Source: Temnothorax longispinosus (Eukaryota > Arthropoda > Insecta > Hymenoptera > Formicidae). Taken from it: 64,000 nucleotides of DNA. This document shows, one piece after another, positions 59,001 through 64,000 of this stretch. Location: contig NC_092369.1 of assembly GCF_030848805.1 (NCBI RefSeq), positions 5,594,661 through 5,658,660 on the forward strand, written 5' to 3'. The position numbers and the translations under genes are program-made. The notes below the pieces were generated by a model. The model had not been told where the DNA came from and did no database searches. It saw only the letters and a program-made list of their open reading frames with translations. Numbering within the stretch: position 1 is the stretch's first letter; each line of letters opens with the position of its first letter.

Positions 59001-62000
59001 GGAGAAGGACGAGAAGACGGAGGGAGCGAGTCGCTCTCGCAGTTTGAGGCCAGAGGAATTGTCAATTTCTATCCCCTTCCTCTTCTTTCTTCTTGCATAG
59101 TGAGATAAGGAGATCCTTCACGAATGATTTTCGCGGAAATAGCGCCGGCGAGTCTTTGAATCCAACCCTTTTGGATCGGCGATCGGCCGCGAGACTCTGC
59201 GGCAAAATGCATGTCACGTGAAATCACCCCGGAGATTGCTCGACCGTTGTAGCGATGGACGACAAAACGCGTTATATTGCAAATTACCGGCCGTTATTAT
59301 ATATAGCGATCAATCGAACAAAAAAACTTAAATAGATAAAATCGGGTAGATCTATATATTACGTAATTATACGCATTGCGGTCCATTTCGTGTCATATTT
59401 TATTATAGGTATATAAATAAACGAATTGACATTAGGTAGAAAGTATATTGTATTTTGCACATTAATATAAGTTTAAATATTACCACAGTGAATACATTAA
59501 TACTTATTATACATATCTTTATTTGTATATTTATACCGTTTTACATACATATCTATTAAGAGAAGCAGGAGCTAGAGGTTGATGGGTTCAAGTTTATTTT
59601 TTTAACCAAAAAGAGATAGCTCAAGCAAGGAGGAAGTATTTTCTTGTCTTAAATTGTTAGTCGTAATGCATATTAGAGCGAAGATGCTTTTTACGGAGTC
59701 AGGCAAAGAGCGCGGGTCCTCCGGAGAATTCGTCCCTCTTTCTCATTCTCATTTCCCGGCACTTTGAATTTGGCACCGCGGAAATTGCCAGCCACATTTT
59801 GTGGGCTAGCTCTGACAAGGTGAATATTTTAGTGGCACCCTGTAGGTTGTTGGCTTCACATACATATGCGCGCACACGTGGACGGGTTGAAGATACGCCT
59901 CGGTCAACATCGTCGAAAAATGTATTAAAGGCAAACACATGCATCCTAAGGAGGTTGGGCTATCCACCTCCCTCGGACTCCCCCTCGCCTCACCTTCCTC
60001 CCCGCGGCACACGTCTACATATTCAGGCACTCAGGAGAAGATACTTTTGCCAAGCCTCGTCCTTCTATGTTTTATTTCCTCCTATAGATACATCCGTCAG
60101 TTATCTACGGTGTACACGCATGTACGTTCGATCGTGAGAATCTATTTCGAAATTACTGGGAAGCCTAATGATGATGTTAATATCCTTAAAATGTAGTAAT
60201 AGTAAATTGTGGGATGGGAACGGAAAACGTTAGGGAAATACATGAGCGTTATTTTCGTAGAATGTTACTGGAAATGGAATTATATGTAATATTGGTAATG
60301 CACATACATATATGATTAGACATTACACATATGATTGGATCGCTGAGTAATTGACGCTCTTTATTCCAAAAAGGTTTTGTTGGTTGTCCAATATAGATAA
60401 TTCCTTTGTAAGTACTTCACCATTTGGATACATCCATCAGTATTAAGAATATTAGCATTAATATTTTAGCCAATAGAATCTTTGAATATATATCATATAC
60501 ACATACATATTTACAGACGTGCGCAATATATTTCTGCGAGACGATTACGAGAAGTGAAAAGAATAGAGCTAGATAAAATGCAGAATTTCTACAGAAACAC
60601 GATTTGTTTCTTCGCATTACCTTGCTGTATAATGTTCTTTAATGAGCTGCCAATCAGTATCTGTCAAATAGCTAGAAGTAACAGGCGTATATGTGAAATT
60701 CCTAACTCTAATTCTTCGGAATAAAAAATACAGAAAACTATTTTCTTAATTACTTAATTAATTAGAAACATAACTCATTACATAACACGAAAAATCAGAA
60801 ATCGTAAGATCGTGATTTTGATAGACAGTTAATATATAATAATCTTTTAACATAAATATATATTGAAATGAAGAATGTAAATATATGCATAATTTATTCA
60901 GTAATATAGATAAAACTTTTATGGGCAAATAACCGTAATATTCTGATATTAATATAAACGTTAGAAGAGTAGATACATATTTTTATTTATTTATTTTTTA
61001 TTTATTTACACACAATTTAAACTTGTATTACAAAATAATAACATTATACTCATCCAAGGAATCGCTATATCTTATAGCAATTTTATCCCGATTTCGTTTA
61101 ATTGTTATAATAACTTTACTTTTTTAAAAACGTATCCCTATTAACAAAATATTCTAAACACAATTTCTTTTAAAAGTAATTATAGAACCTAATCGTGAAA
61201 TAATATAACAATTTTTCGATGGAGTTTTAGTTTCTTTTCGAACGACTGGATTTTTACATTTTGTTTTACGTTGCAAATTTTTAGTTGCGAATTTGTGGTG
61301 CACTTTTACGTTTTGCAATGGATGTTTTATCCTATCCGGATAACGTGATCATCACAAATCAGATCCTGTGACTATATGCGAGGTATCGTCCGGGAATCTG
61401 TATTAATTACATATAAAACGGGGAACGATCTCGGACACGAAAAAGAAATTCCAACGATTCCTCCGGGTAACAGGAGTTATGTGGCGGAACAAGTTATTAT
61501 TTACTTATTAGACGCCCGACGAACGCGGCTCTCGCGCTCTGTGGGGGTGTGAAAATGAACTAAGACCGGCCCGGTAGAAATTAAAAACGTGACTCTACCG
61601 AGCGGGTAGCTCATCGCGCAGCTAACGAGAAGATACGACCTCCTGGTAAGCGTGTATATAGGTATAGCCATCTCATGTGCTGCAGCGCGTGAAGATGTAC
61701 GTTTCTCATATACCGGGTGGCATGATTTCAATCGGCGATATAAACGTACGCTTACAAATTTAACGTAACCTAAGTATCGTGTGATATTGATACTTAACTT
61801 TATTCTATAATTTATTTGTATATCGTTTTGTCTCTTTAAACATACGCATATTTTGCTTTTCCATGAATCATTTTGTAATATTTATATCGGAACTTAATAT
61901 ACGATAATAAATTTTATATGAACAAACCTACTTTGATTTCATACATCTTTATACAAAATAAAAACAGATATACTTACATTGGAAACAAATGAAATTGAGG

Positions 62001-62375
62001 ACCTTTATTAAAAGCATACTGCGCAAGGTAGCTTTAATTTTTGTTAAAAGATTCGCCTCGATTGCATCACACAATTTTTTAGGTACACTGTATTCTCGAT
62101 TTAAAAGAGTTATTATAAATAACCTTTGCAATTGGAGAACGAATTCAAGGCGAATAAGCTTCTCGTAAATAATTTGGTAGATATGGCGTCGTCGTCATTC
62201 GTAAAGAATTAAAAAGAAGTTTGCTGGATGAAAAAGATAAATCGAATATATATATATATATATATAAAGTTGTGTATCGTAGTAGTTCCAGGTAACGCGT
62301 CGTAATATCGCGGTGTGACGTAAGCTTTAGACACATAACGTGCTTTATCCGGACCAGCAGCGTTAACAAGTTTAG
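59001..62375. other. Intergenic AT-rich DNA
   Basis: No recognisable gene. A (TA)n run lies at about 62247-62267. The minus-strand frame at 61949-62190 ends against a GTAAGT-like site (near 61977) but matches no family I know. Confidence 0.45.
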
Positions 62376-62690
62376 AGCTATCTATCGATTTATGACAATG
62401 CCGACGTAATATAGCAAATGAAATAGAACGAGGACAAGATAAAAAATTGCAATAAAAAATATAATACTCCTCGGGCGTGAAAATGGCTACAATATTGGTG
62501 TCTATATAATGCAAATTTATATTTTATGTAAGTAAATAGAATATACATGTTCTATTGCAAATAGCAATGTTTTATCCATTTTCACGCCCAAGAAGTATTT
62601 TTTATATATTTTATTGCCTTTTTCATCTTGTCTTTATTCTATTTCATTTATTATATTACACATCGGCATTGTAAATCAAAATAGATATAA
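62376..62690. repeat. Long inverted repeat (foldback), arms about 110 bp
   Basis: The left arm (about 62376-62490) and right arm (about 62565-62690) are reverse complements with scattered mismatches. The shared ordered words are TCTATNNNGATTTA, CAATGCCGA, AAATGAAATAGAA, GACAAGAT, CAATAAAA and GGGCGTGAAAATGG. A spacer of about 75 nt lies between. The divergence suggests an old element or inverted duplication. Confidence 0.8.
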
Positions 62691-64000
62691 ATATATTCTA
62701 TTTATTTATTACATATATGTATAATAATTATTTACTAATTATTAATTACTTATACATGCATATAAATTCTCCTGGTTTTTATACTACTATAGTTTTTATT
62801 ATCTAATATCATTCCTGTTAAATGTGTGTTCTTTAAAAATATTCAAAAACAATATCAGATTATCTTATATTAATACAGCAATGATTTTAGTTTAATATTG
62901 TTTTTATGATAAAAATCGTATTGTATTTTTGACTTGTGTCGTATACAGAGACATATATGTCCCTTTACAGAGAAAGAACTATACATAGAACTATAGGGAT
63001 AGAAACTATATCGAGTTCGATACAAATTGTTTCGTAGATACATCTTACTGGTGCACGGGTAACCAGATACTCCGGTACGTAATGGCGAGGGTGTATTCGC
63101 GATGCGATTGAGTAGAAATGGGTAGGATGCGAGGAAACTGTATATGGTGAATTTATTTCTGCATTTCGTTCTGTCAAGGCTATTCCTTACCACGGCTTCT
63201 CTGTAATTCTAGTATCTAGAGTATAATGGCGGTCGAAACGTAACGCAAATTGTCATTACAAAATTCAGTCCTTGTTTGTAAATTTCGAATCACAGTTTAA
63301 TTTGGAAAGTTCAAACCTCGTTGTCACATCTTTCTCTCTATAGAGATACAAATAGAAAATAGCATTTGCAACAATCGGATTTTGCATCGGATATTTTTTC
63401 AAAACTTCTTTTTCGATTTTTAAAATATGGATGTATGATGGATAATAACTCATACCCGTTCAACGACTCAATTATTAACCGGCAGTTTCTCGCCATCGTC
63501 GTTTACTAGCCTCCTCCGTTTCCTCAACCAGCTGCGTGTTAAGTGAGATATCGCGGAGGATGTCTTTTTACGCTCGCGCAAATTATGCAGGGTACCGCGG
63601 GCTGTATCTCTCAGAATGCATAATGCGACAATAGCGCGATAACGCGCGCGCGGAATGAGTCGTCTAGCGTCTTATGCAAATCTTCGAAAGGAGCACTTTG
63701 TAATAGGTAATAACGTTAACACCTGCTACCTCGTAGAGCGTATCCCGTATAATGGAGAAATGTTTTTATACGCGGCGTGTCGTTAAATCTATATAGAGAC
63801 ACTCGTCACTCCCGGCATGCCGCCATTACGACGGATCGGTTGAGTTAAGCGCGATGCAACGAGGTTTGACGAAATGGAAAAGAGCACTGCGTCAAAATGA
63901 CATTAATACCTTGAGGTTTCGAAATTAGCATAATGCTCGTTCTGAGTCGTTTCTGGCTGCTTGTGCGGCTCGCAGCTTTTCATGAATAAATTATTGCTAA
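62691..64000. other. Intergenic, nothing recognised
   Basis: AT-rich to about 63480, then more CpG-rich. The 107-codon minus frame at 62870-63193 has no family feature. Confidence 0.5.

Noticed and set aside
59836..59850. miR-10-like start ACCCTGTAG
   Set aside because: Only nine bases match and there is no precursor hairpin.

Overview
The window looks like nuclear DNA from an insect, most plausibly a hymenopteran such as an ant. The reasons are that CpG is not depleted, AT-rich and CpG-rich blocks alternate, GA/CT and other simple repeats are abundant, introns exceed 10 kb, and the one recognisable protein is an arthropod-like METTL9. The order-level placement is inference. There are no operons, prokaryotic signals, CRISPR arrays or rRNA genes, and I found no convincing tRNA.

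The only gene I can support is the 5' part of a METTL9/DREV-type protein-histidine N1-methyltransferase on the minus strand. Three coding exons are visible: exon 1 (30323 down to 30102), exon 2 (18860 down to 18649) and exon 3 (706 down to 494). Their splice sites are canonical and their phases agree (K|W in phase 0, then GG|A encoding Gly). Together they encode about 215 residues, up to and just past the SAM-binding motif LVDLGAGDG. The C-terminal exons lie beyond the left edge. Introns of about 11.2 kb and 17.9 kb fill most of the first 30 kb. A CpG-rich block upstream of the start codon, with a perfect CRE palindrome, is the likely promoter.

No other recognisable coding sequence was found from 30.8 to 64 kb. 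That half is AT-rich DNA broken by CpG-rich islands and purine/pyrimidine tracts. The long open frames there and in the introns mostly come from these biased tracts.

The structures that genes do not explain are: long inverted-repeat elements at 251-425, 4495-4664, 57662-57893 and 62376-62690; a Tigger/pogo-like element pair with one nested in the other at 31243-31748; a diverged duplication at 19323-19795; a family of four diverged repeats at 14891-16074; a 17-nt exact direct repeat at 17514/17659; a 16-bp perfect palindrome at 16173; full CRE palindromes; and many microsatellites, the longest being about 29 GA units at 55440-55498.
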